A stretch of DNA of 64,000 nt from Mycolicibacterium nivoides. GTDB lineage: Bacteria; Actinomycetota; Actinomycetes; Mycobacteriales; Mycobacteriaceae. Position numbers and translations under genes: made by a program. This document shows positions 1 to 8,684 of the stretch, one piece after another. The notes below the pieces were generated by a model. The model saw only the letters and a program-made list of their open reading frames with translations, made no database searches and had not been told where the DNA came from. Every line of letters starts with the position of its first letter. The stretch's first letter is position 1. The stretch covers positions 1,722,140 through 1,786,139 of the forward strand of contig NZ_CP034072.1 in the NCBI RefSeq assembly GCF_003855255.1, read 5' to 3'.

Positions 1-68
1 GCAACCATGCCGCTGCGTACCGTTGGACGAACCACTGAGTCGAATGCGGCTGGCTCGACACCGGCGCG

Positions 69-82
69 CCGCACATGTTCTA
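69..82. promoter_or_regulatory. Weak KstR-like half site
   Basis: The right half (GTTCTA) matches the KstR operator TnnAACnnGTTnnA exactly; the left half reads CCGCAC and does not. It lies 9 bases ahead of the ATG at 91. Its position outside the coding region agrees with the shorter start of the thioesterase gene. A half site alone is weak evidence of regulation. Confidence 0.25.
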
Positions 83-90
83 GTTCACCA

Positions 91-720
91 ATGCCGGGTT
101 ACACCCATGTCGAGGGTCTCAGTTCCGCGGATGTTCAGCGTCTGCGGTCGGTGTGGGCGCCGCTGGCCGATTCGGTGCGCGCACTGATCGACGCCAGTAT
201 CCGTTCGCAGGTCGACGCCGGCGAGGTCGCCGCCGTGCGGGCCCAGATCGACGACGCGACCGCGCGGTTGCGGGCCGAGCAGATCGACGGGCCGTTCGGT
301 GTCCAGTTCACGTCGGACGGGGACCGGATGCCGTGGGGCAACCCGGCGATCGGGATCCGCAATCCGATCGCCCCGCCACTGGTGATGGTGAAGGACCCCG
401 ACGGTGGCGTCCACACCGATTTCCATCTCGGGGCCCCCTACGAAGGGCCGCCGGGCCACGTGCACGGTGGCATGGTGGCCATGGTCCTCGACCACGTGCT
501 GGGGGAGGTGGCTGCCAGCGACTCGGATCGCCCGCGGTTCACCGGCACCCTGACCATCCGCTATCTGCGGGCGACTCCGCTGGGCGAACTCCATGCCGAG
601 GGACGGATCACCCGCACCGACGGGATCAAAGCCTTTGCCTCCGGACATGTTTCAGATGCCGAGGGGATCACCGCCGAGGCCGAGGGGGTTTTCATCCTGC
701 CGAAATGGGCGCGCGGGTGA
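91..720 (+). CDS. PaaI-type hotdog thioesterase
   Basis: A 209-residue protein of the hotdog fold. The C-terminal half carries the family signature around GPPGHVHGGMVAMVLDHVLG, followed by TGTLTIRYLRATP, as in PaaI/YiiD-like acyl-CoA thioesterases, which hydrolyse acyl-CoA to free acid and CoA. The first ~70 residues are a less conserved helical extension. An in-frame ATG at 7 exists, but its extra 28 residues are low complexity and would place the KstR-like half site inside the gene, so I prefer 91. The next gene is convergent and ends two bases after this stop. The substrate is not visible from sequence. Confidence 0.75.
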   Translation: MPGYTHVEGLSSADVQRLRSVWAPLADSVRALIDASIRSQVDAGEVAAVRAQIDDATARLRAEQIDGPFGVQFTSDGDRMPWGNPAIGIRNPIAPPLVMVKDPDGGVHTDFHLGAPYEGPPGHVHGGMVAMVLDHVLGEVAASDSDRPRFTGTLTIRYLRATPLGELHAEGRITRTDGIKAFASGHVSDAEGITAEAEGVFILPKWARG

Positions 721-721
721 G

Positions 722-2743
722 CTAGCGCGAGTCTCCTGCGGGCTCGACGCGATCGATCGCGATGTCCTCCAGGCTGCGGGTGATCGTGGTCAGTTCGCCG
801 ATCAGTATGCGGGCCGCGCCGTTGTCGGCGGACAGTGTCGAGGCCACGTTGTGCACGCGCCGCAGTGCGGTCGACAGCTCGGCGGTATCCAGGCTCCATG
901 GCACGGCGGGGCTCGGTGGTGCGCCGCGCAGCGCCTCCACGTAATCGTCCACCGCGGCGACGAACTCGCTGTGCAGGGCTGAGGACGGATGCGTCGGCAG
1001 GCTGTTCTCCAGCGTGGTGCAGGCACTGGTCACCGAATTCAGCGCGGTGCGGTAGGACCGCAGCCACCGGCGCAGGATCGGCGGCTCGAGGCTGGTGGCG
1101 CCCCATGCGGCCTCGAATGCGGCCCGCGCCCGGAACGCCCGCTGCCAGGCTGCCGACAGGATCTCGGCAGGATGGTCGACCTCATGGACGAACGCCTTGA
1201 TCACCAGTGCGGCGTAATCGATCTCGGTCATCAGCAGTTCTCCGGCCCGCTGGCGCAACCGGATCAACGCATGGTCGGGCAGCGCCACGTGGGCCATCAC
1301 CGCCAGGGCGCCGCCGATCAATACGGCGACCAATCGGTCGGCATTGCCCGACCAGGGTGCGGACGCGCTCACCCCGACGGCGAACATCACGATCGCCCCC
1401 ACGGCCGCGCCGACCGCGAGATAGCCGAACTGTGCGACACCGTAGGCCAGTCCGACGAACAGCAGCGCGCACACCGCCGAGCCGATCGGTCCGGGTTGCC
1501 AGACGAACGTGAGGATCGATGCGGCGATGATGCCGACGCAGAGGCCGGCGATGCGCCCGGCGCACCGGGTGTAGGTGTGTGCCGTTTCCGGCCGAAGCAC
1601 CACCACGACGGTCAACGGCATCCAGTAGCCGTGCTCGAGCCCGCCGTAGCGGGCGGCGGCCACCGCGAGCGCTGTCGTCACCGCCAGCCGGATGGCGTGG
1701 CGCAGGATGGGTGAGGTCCAGGTCAGGTGTGAGCGGACCACGGCGGGTGCCGAGGCCAGCGAGCCGATCAGGTCGGGCCGGTGCAACTGGCCGAACCGCA
1801 GGACTGCGGCCTCGCGCAGCTGTTCGCAGAAGCGTTGGGCCAGCGCCGTTTCGGGACCTGTCACGGCGGCCCCGGCAGTCTGGACGCGCACCAGGGCATG
1901 CTCGGCGTCCCGTCGTGCGGTGTGCCCGTGATCGGCGATCGCGTCGAGGAGCACCGCCGCGGCGGTCAACAGTTGCGGTAGCCCGGTGTCCGCCACGGAC
2001 TCGTCGTCGCCATTGGTGTCACGGTCGGCGGTGGAACGCAGCGAGGCCAAGGTGCCGGCGAGGCGTTCCGGCAGCCGGTATCCGCCGTGGTAGGCCCTCG
2101 GCCGCTGGCTCACCTGGCTGTCGGCGAACACCTCACGCAGCCAGGTGAGCGGCGCGTCGTCGACGGCGGCTGCGCTGTTCGCCGCGACGTTGCGGGAATC
2201 GCTGGCCAGTGACCGGTAGGCGCGGGTGAGACCGTCGCGCTGGGCTCGCCAGCGCCGCGGCGGCCAGACCGCGATGAGTACGGCCTGCACCACACCGGCG
2301 ACCACCACCAGGGTGGGCGCGAGCAGGGACTGGCCCAGTGTCGGTGCGACCGGTGGTGCCAACACCAGCAGTGCGCTCGCCGCCGAGGCCACCAGGCCGG
2401 CGTTGGCCCCGAGGGACCATTGCATACCCGCGGCGAAACACCACAGCACCACCGCTGCGATGAACACCGGGCTGTGCCCGCCGGTGAGGGTGCCGAGCAG
2501 CACCGCGATGGCCAGTTCCAAGGAGCCGGTGACGACCAGGGGAACCCGGCCGCCGGGGCTGCGTTGCAGGGCGATCGCACCGGCGATCACGCCGCCGCTC
2601 AGCGTCCACATCGCCGTCGCGCCGGAACCCAACGCGAGGGCGGCCGCAGTCACCGCCAGGACGCCGATCAGGCTTCGGGCCACCGCACCGGCGTCGGGGG
2701 TACTCAGCCGGAGTGCGTCGGCTGCCTGTCCACCCGTGTGCAC
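722..2743 (-). CDS. FUSC-family integral membrane protein (aromatic acid exporter-like)
   Basis: A 673-residue protein with two blocks of hydrophobic helices (about residues 20-170 and 350-500), each followed by a soluble helical region. This is the duplicated layout of the fusaric acid resistance / aromatic acid exporter superfamily. Members sit in the inner membrane and are thought to export aromatic acids or related compounds; the substrate here is unknown. I chose the GTG at 2743 because the sequence upstream of it is arginine/serine-rich and not protein-like, and because it leaves an 85-base divergent promoter gap to the EthD gene. Confidence 0.75.
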   Translation of the reverse strand: MHTGGQAADALRLSTPDAGAVARSLIGVLAVTAAALALGSGATAMWTLSGGVIAGAIALQRSPGGRVPLVVTGSLELAIAVLLGTLTGGHSPVFIAAVVLWCFAAGMQWSLGANAGLVASAASALLVLAPPVAPTLGQSLLAPTLVVVAGVVQAVLIAVWPPRRWRAQRDGLTRAYRSLASDSRNVAANSAAAVDDAPLTWLREVFADSQVSQRPRAYHGGYRLPERLAGTLASLRSTADRDTNGDDESVADTGLPQLLTAAAVLLDAIADHGHTARRDAEHALVRVQTAGAAVTGPETALAQRFCEQLREAAVLRFGQLHRPDLIGSLASAPAVVRSHLTWTSPILRHAIRLAVTTALAVAAARYGGLEHGYWMPLTVVVVLRPETAHTYTRCAGRIAGLCVGIIAASILTFVWQPGPIGSAVCALLFVGLAYGVAQFGYLAVGAAVGAIVMFAVGVSASAPWSGNADRLVAVLIGGALAVMAHVALPDHALIRLRQRAGELLMTEIDYAALVIKAFVHEVDHPAEILSAAWQRAFRARAAFEAAWGATSLEPPILRRWLRSYRTALNSVTSACTTLENSLPTHPSSALHSEFVAAVDDYVEALRGAPPSPAVPWSLDTAELSTALRRVHNVASTLSADNGAARILIGELTTITRSLEDIAIDRVEPAGDSR

Positions 2744-2828
2744 CCCACCATTCTCACTCGCCGTGGCCCGCCGGTGGCACAACTGCCCACGCGTGGCGCG
2801 GATCGGTGCGCCGGTAGGTTCTCCCTCT

Positions 2829-3554
2829 GTGGAGAAAGTCATCGTTTTGTTGCGCGCCGCACATTCGGATGAGCAGTGGTGCCAGGGACTGCGCACCCGC
2901 GTGGCCGACGAACTGCTGGCGCTCGGGTTGCCGGGCCTGACGATCAATGTCCGTGACGACGCCGTGCGGGATTCGTTGATGACGTTGACGACCTTGGATC
3001 CGCCGGTGGTCGCGGTGGTCAGCCTGTGGGTCCGGCAGTACTACGGTGAACTGACCGGCAGGGCATTGGAAATACTTGCCGCCGAATGTGATTCGCTCGC
3101 GGCGTATCTGGTGACCGAATCGGTCCCGATGCCGGCGCCGCCGACCGCCGCGGGTGAGCGGACCGACGGCCTGGCCAACATCGCGCTGCTGCGCCGGCCT
3201 TCGGACCTGGATCGCGCCACCTGGCTGCACCGCTGGCACATCGACCACACCTCGGTGGCCATCGAAACCCAGGACACTTTCGGCTACACGCAGAACACCG
3301 TGGTCCGTGCCCTGACGGAGGATGCCCCGGCGATCGACGGCATCGTGGAGGAACTGTTCCGCCAGGCGGCGGTATCGGATCTGCACGCGTTCTTCGGCGC
3401 TGCCGACGACGACGATCTGGCCGATCGCATGGGCAAGATGGTGGCCAGCACGGATGCCTTCGGAGCCAGCAGCAACATCGACACCGTTCCGACCAGTCGA
3501 TATGTCTACTCCAGCCCTTTCGCCGCCGGGGTTCCCGCACCCGGCCGGCAATAG
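2829..3554 (+). CDS. EthD-domain protein
   Basis: A 241-residue protein resembling EthD-domain (dimeric alpha-beta barrel) proteins. The signature is best seen around DRATWLHRWHIDHTSVAIET, like the WFRDHHAPL motif of the family. EthD domains occur in small proteins that accompany oxidative catabolism; some act in polyketide chemistry. The start is a GTG, VEKVIVLLRA, giving the usual N-terminal beta strand. The gene ends one base before a KstR-like box and 56 bases before the enoyl-CoA isomerase-like gene on the same strand. The function is not known. Confidence 0.65.
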   Translation: MEKVIVLLRAAHSDEQWCQGLRTRVADELLALGLPGLTINVRDDAVRDSLMTLTTLDPPVVAVVSLWVRQYYGELTGRALEILAAECDSLAAYLVTESVPMPAPPTAAGERTDGLANIALLRRPSDLDRATWLHRWHIDHTSVAIETQDTFGYTQNTVVRALTEDAPAIDGIVEELFRQAAVSDLHAFFGAADDDDLADRMGKMVASTDAFGASSNIDTVPTSRYVYSSPFAAGVPAPGRQ

Positions 3555-3568
3555 TGAAACGTGTTCTA
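3555..3568. promoter_or_regulatory. KstR-like operator upstream of the enoyl-CoA isomerase-like gene
   Basis: TGAAACGTGTTCTA fits TnnAACnnGTTnnA, the operator of the sterol-catabolism repressor KstR, at every fixed position. It starts directly after the stop codon of the EthD gene and lies 42 bases before the next ATG, so it probably governs an internal promoter for that gene. Confidence 0.7.
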
Positions 3569-3610
3569 GTTAGGCTGCAGCGGTCACGGCGCGAACGCGA
3601 GGAGTGAGAG

Positions 3611-4366
3611 ATGACCCTGCTGATCGAGGACAACAATCGGGTTCGCACCCTGACCCTCAACCGTCCGGACGCGCTCAACGCGTTCAACGAGGCGCTGTAT
3701 GACGAGACGACGGTTGCCCTGCGCGACGCGGCCGAGGATCCCGACGTGGCGGTGGTGCTGCTGACCGGGGCCGGCCGGGCGTTCAGCGCGGGCAACGATC
3801 TCGTCGAGATGCAGACCCGCATCACCAACCCGGAATTCACCCCGGGCGAGCACGGGTTCTACGGGCTGATCGAGGTGATCGCCGATTTCCCGAAGCCGTT
3901 GATCTGTGCGGTCAACGGGGTAGGCGTGGGTATCGGCGCCACCATTCTCGGGTTCGCCGACCTCGCGTTCATGTCGTCCTCGGCGCGGTTGAAGTGTCCG
4001 TTCACCAGCCTGGGGGTGGCGCCCGAGGCGGCCTCCTCGTATCTGATGCCGCGACTGGTGGGCAGGCAGAACGCTGCCTGGCTGCTGATGTCCTCGGAGT
4101 GGGTGGATGCGACCGAGGCCCGTGAGATGGGTCTGGTGTGGAAGGTGTGTGAGCCCGATGATCTGTTGCCCGAGGCCCGTCGGTACGCCGAAACCCTGGC
4201 AGCCAAGCCGATTTCGAGTCTGATTGCCGTCAAACAGGCCATGGTGGCGCCGATCCGCGATGCGATCTCGGCCGCCGTCGAGCGGGAGAAGGCGTTGTTC
4301 GTCGAACTGGTGGGTGCCGCGGCCAACGTCGACGCGCTGGCTCAGTTCGCCGATCGCAAGCGTTAG
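3611..4366 (+). CDS. Enoyl-CoA hydratase/isomerase family protein, isomerase-like
   Basis: A 251-residue crotonase-fold protein of usual length. The oxyanion-hole segments are AGRAFSAGNDL (~55-65) and NGVGVGIGAT (~100-110). The active-site stretch reads CPFTSLGVAPEAASSYLMPR. The FTxLGxxPExxSS pattern is that of peroxisomal-type delta3,delta2-enoyl-CoA isomerases rather than classical hydratases, so double-bond isomerisation in beta-oxidation is my preferred role. A GAGGAG ribosome site sits 6-12 bases before the ATG. The KstR-like box just upstream points to steroid or lipid side-chain breakdown. It overlaps the end of the convergent bfd gene by 4 bases. Confidence 0.8.
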   Translation: MTLLIEDNNRVRTLTLNRPDALNAFNEALYDETTVALRDAAEDPDVAVVLLTGAGRAFSAGNDLVEMQTRITNPEFTPGEHGFYGLIEVIADFPKPLICAVNGVGVGIGATILGFADLAFMSSSARLKCPFTSLGVAPEAASSYLMPRLVGRQNAAWLLMSSEWVDATEAREMGLVWKVCEPDDLLPEARRYAETLAAKPISSLIAVKQAMVAPIRDAISAAVEREKALFVELVGAAANVDALAQFADRKR

Positions 4367-4578
4367 CGGGTGGCCCGCGACGGGCAACCGTTGAACGCCT
4401 GCGGGCTCCCGTCGGCCGCCAGATGGGCGGCGATGATGGCGCGGATCGTGCGCCGGCATCGTCCGCAATCGGCGCCGGCGCCGCAGGCCTCGGCCACCTC
4501 TTTGGATGTGGTGGCCCCGGACTCCACGATCTCGTTGACGACCTGACTGGTCGCCCCGGTACAGAGGCAGACGAACAT
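4363..4578 (-). CDS. bfd: Bacterioferritin-associated ferredoxin (Bfd)
   Basis: A 71-residue [2Fe-2S] protein. Four cysteines, C4, C6, C38 and C41, give the CxC-x31-CxxC arrangement of BFD-like domains. C32 is an additional cysteine. Bfd reduces the ferric mineral core of bacterioferritin so that iron is released. The start codon overlaps the stop of the upstream gene (the ATG begins on the T of that TGA), so the two are translationally coupled. bfrA lies divergently just beyond, and an IdeR-like box lies between them, consistent with iron-controlled storage and release. Confidence 0.85.
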   Translation of the reverse strand: MFVCLCTGATSQVVNEIVESGATTSKEVAEACGAGADCGRCRRTIRAIIAAHLAADGSPQAFNGCPSRATR

Positions 4579-5213
4579 CAGTCGTCCTGCTCGTCGACGC
4601 TCATGATGTATGCCAACTTGCCGACGAACAGGCTCGGGTACGCACCGAATCCGGCGGTGGTCATCCACTCGGCGGCCGCGTCGGGGTGGTCGATCCACTG
4701 CCGGGCGGCGATCTCGTCGGAGACCTCCTGCAGGATCATCACTTCCTGGCCGTCGTCGAGCGCCTGGTAGACCCAGATCTTGCGGATGCCGCCCTGTTCG
4801 AAGCGGTCGAGACCGTCGTGCACCTTCCGCATCAGGGTGGAAACGTCGTCGACGGTGGCCACCGCTCCCACGATCACCCCGGCCACGTGCCCCTCGGGGG
4901 ACGGTTCGGTCAGATCGATTTTCTCCACCACTTCGCCGCCGAATATCGGCGGGATATCTTCGACGCCGGAAATATCGAACCACTCGAAAATCGCCGGTGA
5001 ACGCAACACGTCGCGAATGGACCGCGCGTGCCGAATTCCGATAGTCACCAATACGCGGCCGGGCTCCCAAATCGATTTATAGAGCACCACATGATGGGCG
5101 CCGATCGACAAAAGGCCGGAACGGTGTTTCTCCATCCATTTCCACATTTGTTCGACGTCGTCGACGCGGAAATCGCAAGACAGAATGAGCGAGTGCAAAT
5201 CGTACTCACTCAT
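4578..5213 (-). CDS. Uncharacterised mycobacterial protein coupled to bfd (Rv1874-like)
   Basis: A 211-residue soluble protein with no signal peptide. Two similar alpha/beta halves can be guessed: residues ~1-100 (GAHHVVLYKSIWEPGRVLVT) and ~110-205 (IRKIWVYQALDDGQEVMILQ). Both contain a beta strand ending in a charged turn, as in dimeric alpha-beta barrel proteins. I know no function. Position and size match M. tuberculosis Rv1874, near bfrA. An alternative ATG 11 codons upstream would add MSHRERKAGNG; MSEYDLHS fits the family better. Coupled by 1 base to bfd, it shares the intergenic region with bfrA and its IdeR-like box, so a role in iron handling is inferred. Confidence 0.7.
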   Translation of the reverse strand: MSEYDLHSLILSCDFRVDDVEQMWKWMEKHRSGLLSIGAHHVVLYKSIWEPGRVLVTIGIRHARSIRDVLRSPAIFEWFDISGVEDIPPIFGGEVVEKIDLTEPSPEGHVAGVIVGAVATVDDVSTLMRKVHDGLDRFEQGGIRKIWVYQALDDGQEVMILQEVSDEIAARQWIDHPDAAAEWMTTAGFGAYPSLFVGKLAYIMSVDEQDD

Positions 5214-5250
5214 TCCGTTACCGGCCTTTCTTTCGCGGTGTGACAAGAGA

Positions 5251-5269
5251 TTAGCGCAGTCTAACCTTA
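5251..5269. promoter_or_regulatory. IdeR-like iron box
   Basis: TTAGCGCAGTCTAACCTTA matches the IdeR consensus TTAGGTTAGGCTAACCTAA at 14 of 19 positions, with an intact right half. It lies in the 243-base divergent region between bfrA and the bfd operon. IdeR is the mycobacterial iron-dependent regulator and is known to activate bfrA when iron is plentiful. Confidence 0.6.
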
Positions 5270-5456
5270 GTTAGGACAGCCAGTCCACTCCTCGTGGCCA
5301 CGCCTCGGTCCGGGTGGTCCGAAGGGTCCGACAATGTCGCACGAACACGCCGAATTGGGCGTTAATCATTGCGCCTCACCACGCTTTCTGCACTAGATTG
5401 GAAGTGCACGACACGCGGCAACACTTGACCAGCCCTCAAGGTGCTTAGGAGTCACG

Positions 5457-5936
5457 ATGCAAGGCGATCCAGATGTTCTGAAATTGCTCAACGAGCAATT
5501 GACGAGCGAACTCACCGCAATTAACCAATATTTCTTGCACTCGAAGATGCAGGACAATTGGGGATTCACCGAACTGGCGGAACACACCCGCTCCGAGTCT
5601 TTCGAAGAGATGCGGCACGCGGAGACCATCACCGACCGAATCCTGCTCTTGGACGGTCTGCCCAACTATCAGCGGTTGTTTTCGCTGCGGGTCGGACAGA
5701 CGCTTCGCGAGCAGTTCGAGGCCGATCTGGCGATCGAGTACGAGGTGGTTGCGCGCCTCAAGCCCGGGATAATCATGTGCCGCGAGAAAGAGGACGCGAC
5801 GTCGGCACGCATCCTGGAGACGATCCTGGCCGACGAGGAAGGCCACATCGACTACCTGGAAACCCAACTCGAGCTCATGGAGAAGTTGGGCGACGCGCTC
5901 TACGCAGCGCAGTGCGTCTCCCGCCCGCCGCAGTAG
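5457..5936 (+). CDS. bfrA: Bacterioferritin BfrA
   Basis: A 159-residue haem-containing ferritin subunit, the family's usual length. The di-iron ferroxidase ligands lie in the expected places (E18, E51, H54, then E94, E127, H130 by count) and M52, the haem-bridging methionine, is present in the segment FEEMRHAE. Twenty-four subunits form the iron-storage shell. TAGGAG lies about 7 bases before the ATG. A terminator-like hairpin follows the stop, and the IdeR-like box lies upstream. Its reductase partner Bfd is encoded divergently. Confidence 0.95.
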   Translation: MQGDPDVLKLLNEQLTSELTAINQYFLHSKMQDNWGFTELAEHTRSESFEEMRHAETITDRILLLDGLPNYQRLFSLRVGQTLREQFEADLAIEYEVVARLKPGIIMCREKEDATSARILETILADEEGHIDYLETQLELMEKLGDALYAAQCVSRPPQ

Positions 5937-5954
5937 CGCCAGGAGTTTCGGCTC

Positions 5955-6003
5955 AAGCCGCCCTGGGTAGCCCGGTGACCGCCGGTTGCCCGGGGCGGCT
6001 TTG
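5955..6003 (+). terminator. Probable intrinsic terminator after bfrA
   Basis: The arm AAGCCGCCCTGGG (5955-5967) pairs with CCCGGGGCGGCTT (5989-6001) with one mismatch. It is followed by a short T-containing stretch, without a long T-run, as is common in actinobacteria. It sits 19 bases after the bfrA stop. Confidence 0.55.
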
Positions 6004-6073
6004 TTCGCGCTGTAACTTTCATAGCTTGTCTAACGATATCGTGGTTGAACTGGCAGGCAGGTGAAAGGAAGTC

Positions 6074-8131
6074 ATGTCGAGCCCATCAACCACCGCCGAG
6101 CAGACCTCTGGCGCGGCACTGCTGAGCGTGCGCAGACGCAACCTCGTGTTCGTCGCTGTTCTGCTCGGCATGCTGCTGGCCTCGCTCAACCAGACCATTG
6201 TCGCCACGGCCCTGCCGACCGTGGTGGCCGATCTCGGCGGCGCCGGCCATCAGGCGTGGGTGGTGACCAGCTACCTGCTCGCGTCCACGGTCGTCACCGC
6301 TGTCGTCGGGAAAGTCGGCGACATCTTCGGCCGCAAAGTCGTGTACCAGGTGGCGGTCCTGTGTTTTCTCGTCGGATCGGTCCTCAGCGGTCTGTCCGGG
6401 TCGATGGCCATGCTGGTGGCCGCCCGCGCGCTACAGGGGATCGGTGGCGGCGCGATCATGGTGACCTCCTCGGCCCTGATCGCCGAGGTCATCCCGTTGC
6501 GCGACCGAGGCCGATATCAGGGTGCGCTCGGGGCGGTATTCGGCGTCACGACCGTGGCGGGCCCGCTGCTCGGCGGCTTCGTCACCGATCACCTCGGCTG
6601 GCGCTGGGCGTTCTGGCTCAGCATCCCGGTCGGCCTGGTGGTGCTCGTGGTCGCCGCCGCCACGATCCCGGCGCTGACGTCCCGCCCCGCGCGTCCGGTG
6701 ATCGACTACGCCGGGATCGTCTGGGTCGGGATCGGGGCCTCCGGTCTCACTCTGGCCACCAGTCTCGGTGGCGAGCTGGCCTGGACGTCACCGACCATCA
6801 TCGGTCTGGTGGTCGGGTCGATCCTGGCCCTGGCGATGTTCGTGCGGGCGGAAACCAGGGCAGCAGAGCCGATTCTGCCGATGCGCTTGTTCCGGAACCC
6901 GGTCTTCACGATGTGTTGCGTGCTGTCGCTGGTGGTCGGCTTCGCGATGCTCGGAGCGCTGACCTTCATGCCCACCTTCATGCAGTTCGTCGACGGGGTA
7001 TCGCCATCCGAATCGGGATTGCGGACGATGCCGATGGTCATTGGCCTGCTGATCACATCGACCGTCAGCGGCAGTCTGGTGGGCCGTACGGGTCGCTACA
7101 AGATCTACCCGGTCGCAGGTACGGCGATCATGCTCGTCGGCTTCGTGCTGCTGTCGCGGATGAATGCCGCGACACCGATCCCGCTGCAGTCGCTGTACCT
7201 GTTGATCCTGGGCGCCGGTATCGGCATGTGCATGCAGGTGCTCGTCCTCATCGTGCAGAACACGTCGGACTTCGCCGATCTGGGCGTTGCGACGTCCGGG
7301 GTGACGTTCTTCCGGACCATCGGGAGCTCGTTCGGTGCCGCCATTTTCGGTTCGCTGTTCGCCGGATTCCTCTCGGACCGGCTTCCGAGCGCACTCGCGG
7401 CCAGCGGTGCCCCCGCCGTCGCGGGTGCCTCGCCCAAGGCCTTGCACGAGCTGCCGCCCGAGGTCGCCGCCCCGATCGTGAACGCCTACGCCGATGCGCT
7501 GGATCTGGTGTTCCTCTGCGCCGCGCCGGTGGCACTTGTCGGCTTGATCGTCGCGCTGTTCCTCAAAGAGGTGCCCCTGCTCGAGGCGGAGGCCACGTTG
7601 GCGGCCGACCTCGGCGAGGGTTTCGGCATGCCGAGTTCCGAATCTGCCGACCAGGTGCTGGAGAACGTGGTCAGCCGGCTGATGCGCAGTTCACCGGAGA
7701 TCCGGCTGCGCAACGTGGCCGGCGGGCCGGGGTGCGAGCTCGACGTGGCCGGACTGTGGGCGCTGCTCAAGATCTACCGGCACAGCCAGATATTCGGCTC
7801 GGCTCGCCTGACCGAGATCGCCGACCGCCTCGTCGTGCCCTTCGAAGTGCTCGAGCCGACATTCAACCGCCTGGTGCAGGACGGTTATGTGTTGCGCACG
7901 GGGGACAGCCTGTGGTTGACGCAGAGCGGGGTGCGGCAGGTCGACGGGGTATCCGCCGCGCTGGTCGGGCGGATCGTCGACAAGCTGGACGAATCCCCGT
8001 CCTTCGAGGGCCGCCCAGACCGCGCGCAGGTAGAGGCCGCGCTCGAGCGCATCGCCCACCGGGTCGTGGTGCAACGGGACTGGGGTGAAGACCGAACCCC
8101 CGAGCTGACCGGCCCGGGAGCAAAAAACTAG
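6074..8131 (+). CDS. MFS multidrug exporter with C-terminal extension (Rv1877-like)
   Basis: A 685-residue protein. The first ~520 residues carry about 14 membrane helices of the EmrB/QacA drug:H+ antiporter type, with NQTIVATALPTVVADLGG near residue 37 and the GRKVVYQ loop motif near 90. The last ~150 residues are soluble and include a winged-helix-like segment (ALLKIYRHSQIFGSARLTEI) of unknown role. Length and position after bfrA match M. tuberculosis Rv1877. The ATG at 6074 is preceded by AGGTGAAAGGAAG. Export of toxic or lipophilic compounds is inferred from the family. Confidence 0.85.
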   Translation: MSSPSTTAEQTSGAALLSVRRRNLVFVAVLLGMLLASLNQTIVATALPTVVADLGGAGHQAWVVTSYLLASTVVTAVVGKVGDIFGRKVVYQVAVLCFLVGSVLSGLSGSMAMLVAARALQGIGGGAIMVTSSALIAEVIPLRDRGRYQGALGAVFGVTTVAGPLLGGFVTDHLGWRWAFWLSIPVGLVVLVVAAATIPALTSRPARPVIDYAGIVWVGIGASGLTLATSLGGELAWTSPTIIGLVVGSILALAMFVRAETRAAEPILPMRLFRNPVFTMCCVLSLVVGFAMLGALTFMPTFMQFVDGVSPSESGLRTMPMVIGLLITSTVSGSLVGRTGRYKIYPVAGTAIMLVGFVLLSRMNAATPIPLQSLYLLILGAGIGMCMQVLVLIVQNTSDFADLGVATSGVTFFRTIGSSFGAAIFGSLFAGFLSDRLPSALAASGAPAVAGASPKALHELPPEVAAPIVNAYADALDLVFLCAAPVALVGLIVALFLKEVPLLEAEATLAADLGEGFGMPSSESADQVLENVVSRLMRSSPEIRLRNVAGGPGCELDVAGLWALLKIYRHSQIFGSARLTEIADRLVVPFEVLEPTFNRLVQDGYVLRTGDSLWLTQSGVRQVDGVSAALVGRIVDKLDESPSFEGRPDRAQVEAALERIAHRVVVQRDWGEDRTPELTGPGAKN

Positions 8132-8142
8132 AACTTGTTCCA
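8129..8142. promoter_or_regulatory. KstR-like operator upstream of the AhpD-like gene
   Basis: TAGAACTTGTTCCA fits TnnAACnnGTTnnA at all fixed positions. It begins within the last codon of the MFS gene and ends 30 bases before the ATG at 8173. Confidence 0.7.
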
Positions 8143-8172
8143 GAATTGCCGAGTCGCGCGTACGATTCGGCC

Positions 8173-8655
8173 ATGAGCCGTATCGGAGAATTTCCCGACG
8201 ACGACGTGGCCGGCTGGATCCTGAGGTCCCCCGAGATCGGCACCGCCATGGCCAACTACACCAATGCGGTGTACACCAAGGGGCGGTTGCCGCTGCGGGT
8301 GCGGGAACTGGCCCGCATGGTGATCGCGCTCGACAACGAATGCGTGGTGTGCCAGAACACCCGTGACTCCGATGGGGTCGCGGCAGGCGTGGACGAGGAT
8401 CTCTACGATCACGCCGCCGAGTGGCAGACCTGGCCCGGCTACAGCGCGCAGGAGCGGGTCGCCGCCGAGTTCGCCCAGCGTTTCGCCAGTGATCACACCG
8501 GGCTGCGTGACGACGAGGACTTCTGGGAGCGCGCCGCTGAGCAGTTCGACGCCGAACTGCTCACCGACCTGGCGCTGTCGTGTGCGATGTGGCTGGGAAT
8601 GGGCCGGATGCTGCGGACCCTCGACATCGGGCAAACCTGCAAGATCACTCTTTAG
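8173..8655 (+). CDS. Carboxymuconolactone decarboxylase / AhpD-like protein
   Basis: A 160-residue all-helical protein of the CMD/AhpD family. The CxxC pair is C57 and C60 in the segment NECVVCQNTRD. The position usually occupied by histidine four residues after the second cysteine is arginine here, so peroxidase-type proton relay may be altered. Family members are thiol peroxidases or decarboxylases; which applies is unknown. The preceding KstR-like box places it in a lipid or sterol context rather than with glnA3, which follows after 29 bases. MSRIGEF is chosen over an upstream ATG because the box would otherwise nearly abut the start. Confidence 0.75.
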   Translation: MSRIGEFPDDDVAGWILRSPEIGTAMANYTNAVYTKGRLPLRVRELARMVIALDNECVVCQNTRDSDGVAAGVDEDLYDHAAEWQTWPGYSAQERVAAEFAQRFASDHTGLRDDEDFWERAAEQFDAELLTDLALSCAMWLGMGRMLRTLDIGQTCKITL

Positions 8656-8684
8656 GCCGTGCCGACCCGGCGCACAATGTGGTT

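Noticed and set aside
6061..8088. Long second-frame open reading frame over the MFS gene
   Set aside because: Arg/Gly/Pro-rich shadow translation caused by high GC; the MFS frame has clear membrane helices and family motifs.
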